Source: an uncultured Oscillospiraceae bacterium
GTDB lineage: Bacteria > Bacillota > Clostridia > Oscillospirales > Oscillospiraceae
DNA: 48,577 nucleotides
Direction of reading: 5' to 3'
NCBI GenBank assembly: GCA_944382995.1
Contig: CALWOF010000004.1
Coordinates: 1 to 48,577 of the forward strand
Positions 33,113-42,153 of this stretch are shown here, piece by piece. Within the stretch, counting starts at the first letter, position 1. Every line of letters begins with the position of its first letter. The notes under the pieces are model-generated. The model ran no database searches and had not been told where the DNA came from. It saw nothing but the letters and a program-made list of their open reading frames with translations. Both the position numbers and the translations under genes were made by a program.

Positions 33113-33187
33113 GGTCCGAGTGGCGGGATTTGAACCCACGGCCTCTTGGTCCCGAACCAAGCGCGCTACCAACTGCGCTACACCCGG
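33112..33187 (-). tRNA. tRNA-Pro (anticodon CGG)
   Basis: A full cloverleaf on the minus strand: acceptor CCGGGTG with CACTCGG, D arm GCGC/GCGC, anticodon stem CTTGG/CCAAG around loop TTCGGGA (anticodon CGG), T arm GTGGG-TTCAAAT-CCCGC, discriminator A and an encoded CCA. Its 3' end faces the integrase, so it is the likely insertion target of the element. The gene is intact because the element restores the 3' end. Confidence 0.93.
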
Positions 33188-33331
33188 AGAGATCTCCCCT
33201 GTCCGGAGGGCGGCAGAGGCCACGCATCCGAACAGCAGAGTATATTATACGGATTTTTCCCGCCGCTGTCAAGCGAGAAATTTCCTGTCCGTCCGTCTTT
33301 TTCCGCCGTGGGCAGCCGGTCCCGGCGACTC

Positions 33332-33643
33332 TCACGCCGGCGGCTCGTTCCGGTCCCACACCCGGTAGGGACCGCTGCCCCGCTCCCGGAGCTTCCCGTT
33401 CAGCCATGCCCGCAGGGCCGCCATTCCCTCCCCGGTCCAGGGGAAGGTCTCCGTCTCGACGTGCCGGGCCTTTTCAAAGCAGATGTTCTCATAGACCCAG
33501 GCCTGGACCTGCCCGTCCCCCATCTTTCCGGACCGCTGGAAGCGGTAGCGGAAGGTGCCGACGGAACCGGGGTAGATCTCGGACCGCTTCAAAAAATCCC
33601 CATCCAGAAAGCCGAACGGGTCCTGCTGTTCCAGCTCTGCCAT
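33332..33643 (-). CDS. Hypothetical small protein
   Basis: A 103-residue soluble protein with a Trp/Tyr/Phe-rich beta pattern ('GTFRYRFQRSG', 'QAWVYENICFEKAR'). The first gene of the chromosome side. GGAAAGGAAG lies before the ATG. It follows the polymerase gene by 19 bases on the same strand and may be cotranscribed. Family not recognised; the gap 33188-33331 has no gene. Confidence 0.6.
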   Translation of the reverse strand: MAELEQQDPFGFLDGDFLKRSEIYPGSVGTFRYRFQRSGKMGDGQVQAWVYENICFEKARHVETETFPWTGEGMAALRAWLNGKLRERGSGPYRVWDRNEPPA

Positions 33644-33662
33644 AGGATCGCTTCCTTTCCGG

Positions 33663-35186
33663 TCAGTCCGTCTCCGCCAGTCCGCGGCAGACCTTGACGC
33701 CCGCCGCCGTCAGCGCGAACACGAACCAGAAAATGCACATGACTCTCGGGTAATTCCAGAGATAGTCCGCCAGGCCGCAGACCATGGCGCCGCACAGGGC
33801 CGCGCAGCCGGCGCAGGTGATGGTCCGTGCGGCGGAGGGGGCGCAGTGCCGGGCCGTGTGGGCCGCCCGCTTGATGTTCCACAGCATGGAGCCGAAAAAG
33901 CCCGCAAAGCCCAGGATGCCGGCCTCGATCCACACCTGGAGATAGAAGTTGTGGGCGTGGACGAAGGGCGCCTCCGCGTGATAGAGATTGTAGTCCCGGA
34001 TGAAGTCCTGGACCGCCGCCGTCCCCAGCCCCGCGCCGGAGACGGGGGAGGTCCTGATGACCTCCAGCGCCGCCTGATACAGCGGGATTCGGCTGGCGGT
34101 GGAGGAGTCCGCCGGGTTGAAGATGGTCAGGACCCGGTTCCAGATGGTAGACGGCAGGAAGGGGACCATCAGCACGCACAGGGCGATGAACAGGGGGATC
34201 AGCTTCGGCTTCCACAAAAACACCAGCACCGCCATGGCGCAGGCCATGCCCACCCAGCTGGCCCGGGAGTAGGTCATGCCCAGGGCCAGCACGCCCACGG
34301 CGAACACGCCGCAGGCCATCAGCCGGGAGGCCACGTGCCGGGAGCAGAGGATCAGGGCCAGCACCAGGGGCAGCAGGAGGATCAGCACCTCCGCGAAGGT
34401 GTTGGGGTTGTCGAAGTAGGACTCCACCCGGCCGGGCATGCCGGCGTTCACCGTCATGTCCACATAGGACTCGTTGACCTCCACCCCCTGGATGCGCTGG
34501 TACACGCCGTAGAGGGAGGACACCAGCACGCAGACGCCGCCGCCTGCGGCCAGCCGCTTCAGGTCCTCCGTCCCCCGGACGGCGCTGACCGTCACCAGCA
34601 CGCACGCCGCCGCGGAGATATGGTAGAACAGGAACCGGAAAGAGGCGGAGGGCTCGTAGGAGAACAGCACCGCCAGGAACACGGACCCGAACAGCACCAC
34701 CGGATAAAAGCCGACGGTCCTCACGTCCAGCCGGAACCGCTCCCGGGGCATGGCCCCGGCGCAGAAGAGCACCAGCAGGGCGGCGAAGCCCAGCAGGGTG
34801 TAGGCGTTGTTCCAGCGGGAGAAGGGGATCACCCACAGCAGCATGATGAGCCAGGACTGGGCGATGGCGGTCTCGTGCCCCATCTCAAAGGCCAATCCGG
34901 CGAAGAAGCTGCCGTCAAAGGCGGGCCGCAGGGCCAGATACAGCCTGTGCAGCAGCCAGACCGGCAGGTTGACGATGGCCGTCAGGAGCCGGCAGAGGGC
35001 GCTTGCCTCCCAGGCCCGGGCCACCGCGCCCTCCCGGCAGAGGACCCGGAGGAGGCGGCTGGAGTCGATCTGGCGGCTGCACCAGCCGCCCAGCCGCACC
35101 AGACAGCGGTGGACGGCGCTGTCGCCGTAGACGGCGCAGAGCACTGTCCAGAGATGGTATAAATAGCTTTCGCGGAGCAGGGTCAT
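33663..35186 (-). CDS. O-antigen ligase/polymerase-like membrane protein
   Basis: A 507-residue protein with 10-12 membrane segments and the long external loop typical of the Wzy_C/O-antigen ligase family, containing 'SRIPLYQAALEVIRTSPVSGAGLGT' in parts and 'HAHNFYLQVWIEAGILGFAGF', with the family's conserved His-x-His-Asn. Such enzymes join or polymerise surface glycans. The next gene on this strand upstream is a glycosyltransferase 19 bases away, which fits a small surface-glycan operon. The ATG has GAGG about 11 bases upstream. Confidence 0.85.
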   Translation of the reverse strand: MTLLRESYLYHLWTVLCAVYGDSAVHRCLVRLGGWCSRQIDSSRLLRVLCREGAVARAWEASALCRLLTAIVNLPVWLLHRLYLALRPAFDGSFFAGLAFEMGHETAIAQSWLIMLLWVIPFSRWNNAYTLLGFAALLVLFCAGAMPRERFRLDVRTVGFYPVVLFGSVFLAVLFSYEPSASFRFLFYHISAAACVLVTVSAVRGTEDLKRLAAGGGVCVLVSSLYGVYQRIQGVEVNESYVDMTVNAGMPGRVESYFDNPNTFAEVLILLLPLVLALILCSRHVASRLMACGVFAVGVLALGMTYSRASWVGMACAMAVLVFLWKPKLIPLFIALCVLMVPFLPSTIWNRVLTIFNPADSSTASRIPLYQAALEVIRTSPVSGAGLGTAAVQDFIRDYNLYHAEAPFVHAHNFYLQVWIEAGILGFAGFFGSMLWNIKRAAHTARHCAPSAARTITCAGCAALCGAMVCGLADYLWNYPRVMCIFWFVFALTAAGVKVCRGLAETD

Positions 35187-35205
35187 GGGGGAAACCTCGA
35201 TTCTC

Positions 35206-36222
35206 TCAAATGCGGTTTTTGATGCGGTAGAGCTGGGACAGGAGCCAGAAGTGGCCGCCCCGCACCAGCCTGGCCGCCAAAAGCTTGTTGCGGCTCATGC
35301 CGGAGGGCGTCAGCGTCCGGATGGCATGGGCCATGTCCGGCCGTGCGCACAGGTCCTGAATGGTCCGCTGCCGCTCCCGGAGGGTCTTGGGATTGCCGGG
35401 GGCGTACTCGTTGCCGATAGCGATCAGCAGTCCCGCCCAGTTGGAGTTCTCCCGCCACTGGGGGCGGAGGGGCGTCAGGTCATACCGGGCGGCCAGACCC
35501 TCCTTCCGCTCCATGAAGCGGCCGAAGACCTGCTGGAAGTCCCTCATATATTTATGGGTGGCGGAGGCCGGGTTCTGGAGGTAGCGGTACAGGGGCGTCT
35601 CTGTCACCGCCAGCTTCCGGGCATTGCAGAAGTACTCCATCAAAAACAGCTCGTCCTCCAGATAGGCGCCCTCGTAGCGGAGATGGAGTTTGTCAAAGAT
35701 CTCGGCGGAGAAGAGATACCGCCAGATGAAGCCGTTGAACACCGGCTGGGCCAGCCGGTCCCCCAGCAGGGGGCAGACGATCCTCTCCCGGATGGCGTCG
35801 GCGTCATAGACCCCGGCGGGCAGCACCGGCTCCGGCGTCACGGAGCCGTCGGGCCACAGGTTCCAGTGGGCGCAGGCGGCAGTGTCCGCCCCGGCCTGTT
35901 CCCGGAGGCACCACAGGGTCTCCAGACACCGGGGCTCGTAGCGGTCGTCCGCGTCCAGAAAGGCGATATACGCCCCCCGGACATTGTCCAGGCCCAGGTT
36001 CCGGGTCTCGCTGACGCCGCTGTTGCGCTCCTTGTGGAACACCCGGATGCGGTCGTCCTCACGGGCCAGCTGGTCGCACAGGGCCGGGGAGCCGTCGGTG
36101 CAGCCGTCGTCCACCAGCAGCAGCTCCCAGTCGGAAAAGGTCTGGCTGCGGACGCTTTCCACACAGTCCCTGAGAAATTTCTCCGCCTGATAGACGGGCA
36201 CGATGACGGAAATGCTGGGCAT
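35206..36222 (-). CDS. Family 2 glycosyltransferase
   Basis: A 338-residue GT-A type enzyme. It opens with 'ISVIVPVYQAEKFLRDCVESV', has 'LVDDGCTDGSP' for nucleotide-sugar binding and the metal-binding D-x-D as 'FLDADDRYEP'. The C-terminal 120 residues are helical. The start is the ATG with GGGGAGGAG upstream; 60 more codons are open but unsignalled. It probably transfers a sugar to a lipid-linked or surface glycan that the neighbouring ligase-like protein uses. Confidence 0.9.
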   Translation of the reverse strand: MPSISVIVPVYQAEKFLRDCVESVRSQTFSDWELLLVDDGCTDGSPALCDQLAREDDRIRVFHKERNSGVSETRNLGLDNVRGAYIAFLDADDRYEPRCLETLWCLREQAGADTAACAHWNLWPDGSVTPEPVLPAGVYDADAIRERIVCPLLGDRLAQPVFNGFIWRYLFSAEIFDKLHLRYEGAYLEDELFLMEYFCNARKLAVTETPLYRYLQNPASATHKYMRDFQQVFGRFMERKEGLAARYDLTPLRPQWRENSNWAGLLIAIGNEYAPGNPKTLRERQRTIQDLCARPDMAHAIRTLTPSGMSRNKLLAARLVRGGHFWLLSQLYRIKNRI

Positions 36223-36351
36223 AGGCGCTCTCCTCCCCGCGCCGGCCGGCGCGCACCCGCGGTCTCCGCCGGTCCGGCCGGCGGGCCGCAATGCAGAAAT
36301 ATCCGGAGCTATTGTACCTGATTTGGCAGGGAAGGTCAACGTCTTTCCCCG

Positions 36352-36381
36352 AAAAAAGAGGGCCTCCCCGGCGGAGGCCCT
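36352..36381 (-). terminator. Intrinsic terminator of the Spo0A-C-like gene
   Basis: AGGGCCTCC (36359-36367) pairs with GGAGGCCCT (36373-36381) and the minus-strand transcript continues into a run of six T (36352-36357). It lies 11 bases after the stop of the upstream minus-strand gene. Confidence 0.88.
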
Positions 36382-36391
36382 CCCTGCTGTA

Positions 36392-36955
36392 TCAAGTTTC
36401 ACCGGTCTGTACGGGCGGCAGCAGCTCTCCTGTCTGGAGCAGCCGCTCTCCCGCCTCCTCCAGCGGGACCTGCTCCCGGCTGAGCCGCTCCGCCGCCTGC
36501 TCCGCCTCCGCCCGTTCCCGGCCGGAGATCAGCACGATCAGCCGGGTGGGCGGGTCTCCGCTCTCTCCCACGATGGCAAAGCGCCTGGGATACCGGAACT
36601 CCAGCACATGGTAGCGCACGCCCCCGCTCGTGCGGGCCCGCCGGACCGACATGGCCAGCGCCCGGATCAGATCCTTGGGCGAGGGCTTGTCCCGGAGCGG
36701 GTGCTGAAAGAGACGGGCCAGCTCCTCCCGGTCGCCGTTCAGCCAGACGTCGTCCGCGGCCCGGGAGAGGGAGCGGGTCAGCGCCGAGCGCCCCTTGCCG
36801 CTCCCCTGCTGGGCCGCCGGGTACAGGGCCTCCAGCGAGAAGTTCCCCGGCATACATGGGATCGCTGCCTCCACCATGCGGCACAGATCCAGATAGCAGT
36901 CACGGCTCAGACGGCCGCTGATCCGCTCTACAGCCCGGAGAATATCCTCTTCCAT
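36392..36955 (-). CDS. Spo0A-type C-terminal DNA-binding domain protein
   Basis: A 187-residue protein. Residues about 18-105 follow the Spo0A effector domain: 'CYLDLCRMVEAAI' (helix A), 'FSLEALYPAAQQ' (where Spo0A has 'VLYPDIAKKY'), 'RSALTRSLSRAADDVW' (recognition helix region, where Spo0A has 'RVERAIRHAIEVAW'), then 'LARLFQH', 'KPSPKDLIRALA'. There is no receiver domain, so no Asp to phosphorylate. The C-terminal 80 residues are charged and unknown. It might compete for 0A boxes or act as a stand-alone regulator; this is inference. Start chosen on GGAGGGGG upstream. Confidence 0.7.
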   Translation of the reverse strand: MEEDILRAVERISGRLSRDCYLDLCRMVEAAIPCMPGNFSLEALYPAAQQGSGKGRSALTRSLSRAADDVWLNGDREELARLFQHPLRDKPSPKDLIRALAMSVRRARTSGGVRYHVLEFRYPRRFAIVGESGDPPTRLIVLISGRERAEAEQAAERLSREQVPLEEAGERLLQTGELLPPVQTGET

Positions 36956-37169
36956 CCGGTCTTTCCCCCTCCCTGCTTCCTGCCTGCAAGTATACGCGGA
37001 TCTTCCTCGAATTGGAATCCCCTCGACGCAGATAGACTGAATTGGACCGTTTTGGACAGCCGCTTCCCGCTCCCCCGACCATTTTACACCCGCCGCGCCG
37101 CGGGATCTGTCGGTTTCCGGCGAACGGCGGCCGCGGCTCCGGACGGCCCGGGCGATCCCGCCGCCCGGG

Positions 37170-38051
37170 TCAGGCCCGGCGCTCCTTCTCCAGCCCGGCC
37201 TTGACGCTCTGGCCGAAGGGCGTGGCGGCGAGGCCTCCCAGCGAGGTCTCCCGCAGCTCCACCGGCAGGCGGCGGCCCACGGCCCCCATGCAGTCGATGA
37301 CCTGGTCCACCGGCACCCGGCTCTCGATGCCCGCCAGGGCCATGTCCGCCGCGCTGACGGCGTTCACGGCGCCGATGACGTTCCGCTTCACGCAGGGGAC
37401 CTCCACCAGTCCCGCCACTGGGTCGCACACCAGCCCCAGCAGATTCTTCAGCGCCATGGCCGCGGCGTGGCCGATCTGCTCCGGCGTGCCGCCCCGCAGG
37501 TCCACCAGGGCGCCCGCCGCCATGGCTGCGGCGGTGCCCACCTCCGCCTGACAGCCGCCGGAGGCGCCGGAGATGGAGGCCCGGTAGCCGATCACCGCGC
37601 CGATGCCGGCGGACACATACAGCGCCCGGACGATCTGCTCCTCATCCACACTGCCCCGGCGGAACAGGGGCACCAGCACCGCCGGCAGCACCCCGCAGGC
37701 TCCCGCCGTGGGGGCAGCCACGATCCGGCGCATGCAGGCGTTGGACTCCGCCACGCACAGCGCCGTGGCGATGACCTCCTGGAGATAGGGGCCGCAAAGG
37801 GTCTCCCGGGCAGCGGCGTAGTCCCACATCCTCTGGGCGTCGCCCCCCACCAGGCCGCTGACGCTCCGCCGGTCCGCCCGGTAGGTGTCCACCGACTCCA
37901 GCATGGCCCGCCAGGTGACCCGCATCTTCTCAAAGGAAGCCTCCGCCGTCACCTGCCGCTCCTCCACATCCGTGTCCCGGACCACCTGCCAGAAGGGCTT
38001 GTTCTCCGCCAGGATCTTGTCGAAGATCTCCTGCATGGAATCCAGGGCCAT
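37170..38051 (-). CDS. sdaAA: L-serine ammonia-lyase, alpha subunit
   Basis: A 293-residue catalytic subunit of the two-subunit, [4Fe-4S] L-serine dehydratase (serine to pyruvate and ammonia). Family stretches are present: 'PTAGACGVLPAVL', 'SISGASGGCQAEVG', 'CDPVAGLVEVPCVKRN', with the cysteines that hold the cluster. The start is the ATG one base after the beta-subunit stop, with GGAGGCGGAG upstream; a few more codons are open but overlap sdaAB. Length is normal for the family. Confidence 0.95.
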   Translation of the reverse strand: MALDSMQEIFDKILAENKPFWQVVRDTDVEERQVTAEASFEKMRVTWRAMLESVDTYRADRRSVSGLVGGDAQRMWDYAAARETLCGPYLQEVIATALCVAESNACMRRIVAAPTAGACGVLPAVLVPLFRRGSVDEEQIVRALYVSAGIGAVIGYRASISGASGGCQAEVGTAAAMAAGALVDLRGGTPEQIGHAAAMALKNLLGLVCDPVAGLVEVPCVKRNVIGAVNAVSAADMALAGIESRVPVDQVIDCMGAVGRRLPVELRETSLGGLAATPFGQSVKAGLEKERRA

Positions 38052-38052
38052 C

Positions 38053-38721
38053 TCACTCCGCCTCCTTTTCATAATAGGTGGCGCTCAGCACACCGTAGAG
38101 TACCCGGATGCGCTCCAGGGCGTCCTGGGGGATCTTCTGATCCGTCTCCACCACCGTCAGGGCGTCCCCGCCCCGGCGGTCCCGATTCAGGCTCATGTTG
38201 GCGATGTTGATGCCGCTGACGGAGAGCTCGTTCAGGATGCGGGACAGCTCCCCCGCCACGTCCTGGTGGCGGACCACCAGGGTGTTGAAGATCCCGGTGA
38301 AGCTGACGTCAACGCCGTCCAGCCGGTCCACCCGGATGCGGCCGCCGCCGGTGGAGGCCGCCTGGAGGCACAGCTTCCCGCCGTCCGCGCCCTCCACATC
38401 CAATACCGCCGTGTTGGGGTGCGCCTCCCGCAGATGGGCCGTGTAAAAACGGAACTTCAGTCCGCGGTTCTCGGCGATCAAAAAGCTCTCGGGGATCCCC
38501 AGGTCGTCGGGCTTCATCCCCAGAAGGCCCGCCACCAGCGCCCGGTCCGTGCCGTGGCCCTGGCCGGTCTCGGCAAAGGACCCGTGGAGGCCGATGTCCG
38601 CACGGAGCACCTCCTCCCCCAGCAATGCCCGGGCCATGCGGCCGATCCGCACGGCACCCGCCGTATGAGAGCTGGAGGGGCCCACCATGACAGGTCCCAG
38701 GATGTCAAAGATATCCAGCAT
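38053..38721 (-). CDS. sdaAB: L-serine ammonia-lyase, beta subunit
   Basis: A 222-residue beta subunit: 'DILGPVMVGPSSSHTAGAVRIG' at the N-terminus is the family hallmark, and residues about 148-222 form an ACT domain ('TGIFNTLVVRHQDVAGELSRIL'), usually a regulatory amino-acid site. GGGAGGAACG precedes the ATG. It is the first gene of the sda operon, directly abutting the alpha-subunit gene. Confidence 0.95.
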   Translation of the reverse strand: MLDIFDILGPVMVGPSSSHTAGAVRIGRMARALLGEEVLRADIGLHGSFAETGQGHGTDRALVAGLLGMKPDDLGIPESFLIAENRGLKFRFYTAHLREAHPNTAVLDVEGADGGKLCLQAASTGGGRIRVDRLDGVDVSFTGIFNTLVVRHQDVAGELSRILNELSVSGINIANMSLNRDRRGGDALTVVETDQKIPQDALERIRVLYGVLSATYYEKEAE

Positions 38722-38797
38722 ATCCGCGTTCCTCCCGGCAGATCCAAAATCTTTATCAGCGTACCATATCTTCTCCGTTTCCGCAAGGAGTTTTCCG

Positions 38798-38826
38798 TTG
38801 ACCTTTCCGCCCGCCTCCCTTATACT
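38798..38826 (+). promoter_or_regulatory. Promoter of the amidohydrolase gene
   Basis: TTGACC (38798-38803), a 17-base spacer and TATACT (38821-38826) form a near-consensus sigma-A promoter 35 bases before the start codon. Confidence 0.8.
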
Positions 38827-38861
38827 GGTGTCAGAAAGATGTCAGAAAGGAGCGTGGTCCC

Positions 38862-40220
38862 ATGGCCTCTCTGCTGGTACGCGGGCTGCAAACCATGATC
38901 ACCTGCGACGACAGCGATTCTGTTCTGGAGCATGTCGATCTCTACTGCGAGGACGGCGTCATCCGCGCCATCGGTCCCGATCTGCCCCAGTCCGCCGACA
39001 CGGTCATCGACGGGAGCAGCTGCTGGTGCTATCCCGGCCTGATCAACACCCACCACCACCTCTATCAGGTCTTCTCCCGGAATCTGCCCCAGGTGCAGAA
39101 CCTGGAGCTCTTCGACTGGCTCACCGCCCTCTACGAGATCTGGAAGGGACTGGACGAGGAGACGGTGCGCCTGAGCTCCCTCACCGGCATGGGAGAGCTG
39201 ATGAAGCACGGCTGCACCACCTGCTTTGACCACCACTATGTCTTCCCGGCCGGCTGCGGGGATCTGATCGGCACCCAGTTCGCCGCCGCGGAGGAGCTGG
39301 GCATCCGCATGGTCTGCTCCCGGGGCAGCATGGACCTGAGCCGCAAGGACGGCGGCCTGCCGCCGGACAGCGTAGTCCAGACGGTGGACGAGATCATGCG
39401 GGATTCCGCCCGGGTCATTGAAGCCTGCCACGACGCATCGGAGGGCTCCATGCGCCAGGTGGTGCTGGCCCCCTGCTCCCCCTTCTCCGTCAGCGGTGAA
39501 CTCCTGCGGCAAAGCGCCATCCTGGCCCGGCAGTATGGCGTCCGGCTCCACACCCACCTGTGCGAGACGAAGGACGAGGAGCGGTACACCCTGGAGCACT
39601 ACGGCGTCCGTCCCCTGGAGTATATGGCCTCCCTGGGCTGGACCGGCCCGGACGTGTGGTACGCCCACGGCATCCACTTCAACACGGAGGAGCTGCACGA
39701 GCTCGCCCGCACCGGCACCGGCGTGGCCCACTGCCCCATCTCCAACATGAAGCTCGCCTCCGGCGTGGCCCGGGTGCCGGAGATGCTGGAGCTGGGCGTC
39801 CCCGTGGGCCTGGCGGTGGACGGCTCCGCCAGCAACGACGGCTCGTCCCTGATGGAGGAGCTGCGGGTGTGCTATCTGCTCCACCGGCTGACCTCCAGCG
39901 AAAAGGCCCCCTCCGGCTATCAGGTGCTGAAGATGGCCACCCGGGGCAGCGCCCGGCTGCTGGGCCGGGAGGACATCGGACAGCTGGCCGTTGGAAAACG
40001 GGCGGACTTCTTCCTGGTGGATTCCCGCCGGCTGGAGCTGGTGGGCGGCGCGTACAGCCCCGCCGACGTGCTGGCCACGGTGGGCCTCCGGGGCCCGGTG
40101 GACTGGACCGTGGTGAACGGCCGGATCGTGGTGAAGGAGGGCCATCTCGTCACCATCGACGAGGGCCGCGTGGCGGCCGATGCCCGGAGGGCCTGCGCCG
40201 ACTATCTGGCAAGGGCGTAA
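38862..40220 (+). CDS. 8-oxoguanine deaminase-like amidohydrolase
   Basis: A 452-residue amidohydrolase of the AtzB/TrzN/8-oxoguanine deaminase group. Metal and catalytic residues are in place: 'GLINTHHHLYQ' (HxHH), 'LHTHLCET' , 'YAHGIHF' and 'AVDGSASNDGSS'. The early 'HHH' and 'SASND' variants are typical of the 8-oxoguanine deaminases, which convert 8-oxoguanine to urate, so purine salvage or breakdown is likely; the exact substrate is not proven. AAGGAG precedes the ATG. Transcribed alone from its own promoter and closed by a terminator. Confidence 0.85.
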   Translation: MASLLVRGLQTMITCDDSDSVLEHVDLYCEDGVIRAIGPDLPQSADTVIDGSSCWCYPGLINTHHHLYQVFSRNLPQVQNLELFDWLTALYEIWKGLDEETVRLSSLTGMGELMKHGCTTCFDHHYVFPAGCGDLIGTQFAAAEELGIRMVCSRGSMDLSRKDGGLPPDSVVQTVDEIMRDSARVIEACHDASEGSMRQVVLAPCSPFSVSGELLRQSAILARQYGVRLHTHLCETKDEERYTLEHYGVRPLEYMASLGWTGPDVWYAHGIHFNTEELHELARTGTGVAHCPISNMKLASGVARVPEMLELGVPVGLAVDGSASNDGSSLMEELRVCYLLHRLTSSEKAPSGYQVLKMATRGSARLLGREDIGQLAVGKRADFFLVDSRRLELVGGAYSPADVLATVGLRGPVDWTVVNGRIVVKEGHLVTIDEGRVAADARRACADYLARA

Positions 40221-40234
40221 AAACATGTGGAAGG

Positions 40235-40268
40235 ACACCGCCCGGACCATCGGTCCGGGCGGTGTTTT
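40235..40268 (+). terminator. Intrinsic terminator of the amidohydrolase gene
   Basis: A perfect 14-bp stem (ACACCGCCCGGACC with 40252-40265) around an ATC loop runs into TTTT. Confidence 0.88.
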
Positions 40269-40298
40269 CTCGTCGTCAAATATGATGTAAGCTGTTGC

Positions 40299-41240
40299 TC
40301 AGGCCGCAGCGGGCTCCGCCGCCGTGGGCAGCTCCGGCACCTGGAAGCGGAAGTAGTCGTAGTTGTAGCTGCGGTTTGGCTCCACCTGATCGTTGAAGCG
40401 GTACTCGATCAGCTCGCTGATGGTCACCAGCTGGTAGCCCTGCTCCTGGAGCCAGGGCACCAGGGTCTTCGTGGCCTCCACAGTGGAGGGGTAGATGCTG
40501 TGGAGCAGGATGACCTGCCCGTCCAGTCTGCTCTGCCCCTGGACCCGGCTCACCACCGTGGCCGCGTTCTTGCACAGCCAGTCCTCCGGATCGATGGTCC
40601 AGGTGACGATGCTCCGGCCGCAGGTGGTCTTGAGGGTCTTGTTCATGGAGCCGTAGGGAGGCCGCAGCAGCGTGGGCGTGGTGCCCAGCACCTCCTGAAA
40701 CAGCGCATCCGCCGCCGCCTGATCCGCCAGCTGGCTGTCCTTGTCCATCTTGCCCAGGTCCGCGTGGCGGTAGGAGTGGCTGCCCACCTCGCAGCCCATG
40801 GCCGCCGCCCGCCGGACGGCATCCGGCGCGTTGGGCAGGTTCCGGGCCACCTCGAAGAAGGTCGCCACGGCGCCGTGCTCCTCCAGGATATCCAGGATCT
40901 GGTCCGTGTAGACGGCATGGGGGCCGTCGTCATAGGTCAGCGCCACCATGGGGCGGGTGCGATCCAGCGCCCGGGCCGGCTGCGTCTCCCCAGTCTCCTC
41001 CGCCGCCGGCTCACCGACCTCTTCAGGGAGCGCCGTCCCCTCATCCGTCTCCGGCTGCTCTTCCGCCACCGGGGTGTCCAGATCAGACACCGGCAGCTCC
41101 GGCATTTGGCCGGGATCGGCCGTGTCCGCAGACTCCGTCTCCTCCGGGAGCTGGTGTTCCGGAGGCTCCATGGGCGCCGCCGCGGCGCCGCAGGAGGTCA
41201 GCAGCAGGGTGAGTATCAGGAGGAGGATCATTCGTCTCAT
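40299..41240 (-). CDS. Polysaccharide deacetylase lipoprotein (NodB domain)
   Basis: A 313-residue exported protein. The start at 'MRRMILLLILTLLL' gives a lipoprotein signal with lipobox L-T-S-C17. An acidic Pro/Glu/Thr-rich linker runs to about residue 95. The NodB domain follows with 'ALTYDDGPHAVYT' (catalytic Asp pair), 'GSHSYRHADL' (metal His residues), 'RPPYGS' and 'ILLHSIYP'. It would remove N-acetyl groups from peptidoglycan or another surface sugar outside the membrane. AAAGGG precedes the chosen ATG; 11 more open codons lack a site. Confidence 0.92.
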   Translation of the reverse strand: MRRMILLLILTLLLTSCGAAAAPMEPPEHQLPEETESADTADPGQMPELPVSDLDTPVAEEQPETDEGTALPEEVGEPAAEETGETQPARALDRTRPMVALTYDDGPHAVYTDQILDILEEHGAVATFFEVARNLPNAPDAVRRAAAMGCEVGSHSYRHADLGKMDKDSQLADQAAADALFQEVLGTTPTLLRPPYGSMNKTLKTTCGRSIVTWTIDPEDWLCKNAATVVSRVQGQSRLDGQVILLHSIYPSTVEATKTLVPWLQEQGYQLVTISELIEYRFNDQVEPNRSYNYDYFRFQVPELPTAAEPAAA

Positions 41241-41432
41241 GTCAGGGTGCCCTTTCTCTTCGACCGTTTTCATGCTTCTTCGACCCTATCATACACCGTC
41301 AGATGAAAAAAGTCAGCCCCAAACGGATACAAAATTCGCAGAAAAAGGTAACAAAAGAGACAAAAAGTGACAGACACCGGGATGGGGCGCTCCCCCATTC
41401 CGGCGTCTATCTCTCTGAATGGTCCCCGGCCC

Positions 41433-41969
41433 TTACAGACGGTGGTCCTTGTCCGCCGCGTACCACAGGTTCCAGGTCTGCCGGTAAATCTCCGCCGCGG
41501 CCTCCGTGTGGCAGACCATCCGCACCCGCTCCGGCAGGGGGTGGTCCGCCAGAAAGTCCATGATGGCCCGCAGGGCCACGGTGGCCGCCAGGGGCAGCGG
41601 ATAGCCGTAGACCCCGGTGGAGATGGAGCAGAAGTCCAGGGTCCGGATGCCCCGCTCCTCTGCCAGCTCCAGGCAGGAGCGGTAGCAGGAGGCCAGCAGC
41701 GCCGGCTCTCCCCGGTCCCCGCCGTGCCAGATGGGCCCCGGCGTGTGGATCACGTATTTCGCCCGCAGGCGGTAGCCGGCGGTCAGCTTGGCCCGGCCGG
41801 TCTCGCAGCCGCCCAGAGTCCGGCACTCCGCCAGCAGCGCCGGCCCCGCCGCGGCGTGGATGGCCCCGTCCACGCCGGAGCCGCCCAGCAGCGTGGTGTT
41901 TGCGGCGTTGACGATGGCCTCGGCGTCCGAGCCTGTGATGTCCCCCACCACGATGGAAAAACGGTCCAT
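41433..41969 (-). CDS. Macro-domain protein (ADP-ribose/O-acetyl-ADP-ribose hydrolase type)
   Basis: A 178-residue macro domain: 'VVGDITGSDAEAIVNAANTTLLGGSGVDGAIHAAAG' in parts covers the ADP-ribose loop, with the catalytic-type 'NAAN' and 'GGSGVDGAIH'; 'SISTGVYGYPL' is the second loop. It matches the MacroD/YmdB-like group that hydrolyses O-acetyl-ADP-ribose or removes ADP-ribose from proteins. AGGAGG lies before the ATG. It stands alone; the gap 41241-41432 has no gene. Confidence 0.93.
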   Translation of the reverse strand: MDRFSIVVGDITGSDAEAIVNAANTTLLGGSGVDGAIHAAAGPALLAECRTLGGCETGRAKLTAGYRLRAKYVIHTPGPIWHGGDRGEPALLASCYRSCLELAEERGIRTLDFCSISTGVYGYPLPLAATVALRAIMDFLADHPLPERVRMVCHTEAAAEIYRQTWNLWYAADKDHRL

Positions 41970-42073
41970 AGCATCCTCCTGTCCAGGCCTGGCGCCGACG
42001 CTTAGCCGGTGAAGGCCGTTCTCTCATCTCCAGTATAATCCCGGCCCGGGAAAAAGCAAGGCCGGATTGGGGC

Positions 42074-42102
42074 TTGTCCTGTCCGCTCCAGTGGAGTATA
42101 AT
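42074..42102 (+). promoter_or_regulatory. Promoter of the TIM-barrel gene
   Basis: TTGTCC (42074-42079), 17-base spacer, TATAAT (42097-42102), 51 bases before the start codon. Confidence 0.75.
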
Positions 42103-42153
42103 CGCATCGTGAGAACATCCGTGCCCGGCACCGCCGGGGGAAAGGAGCCCGCC

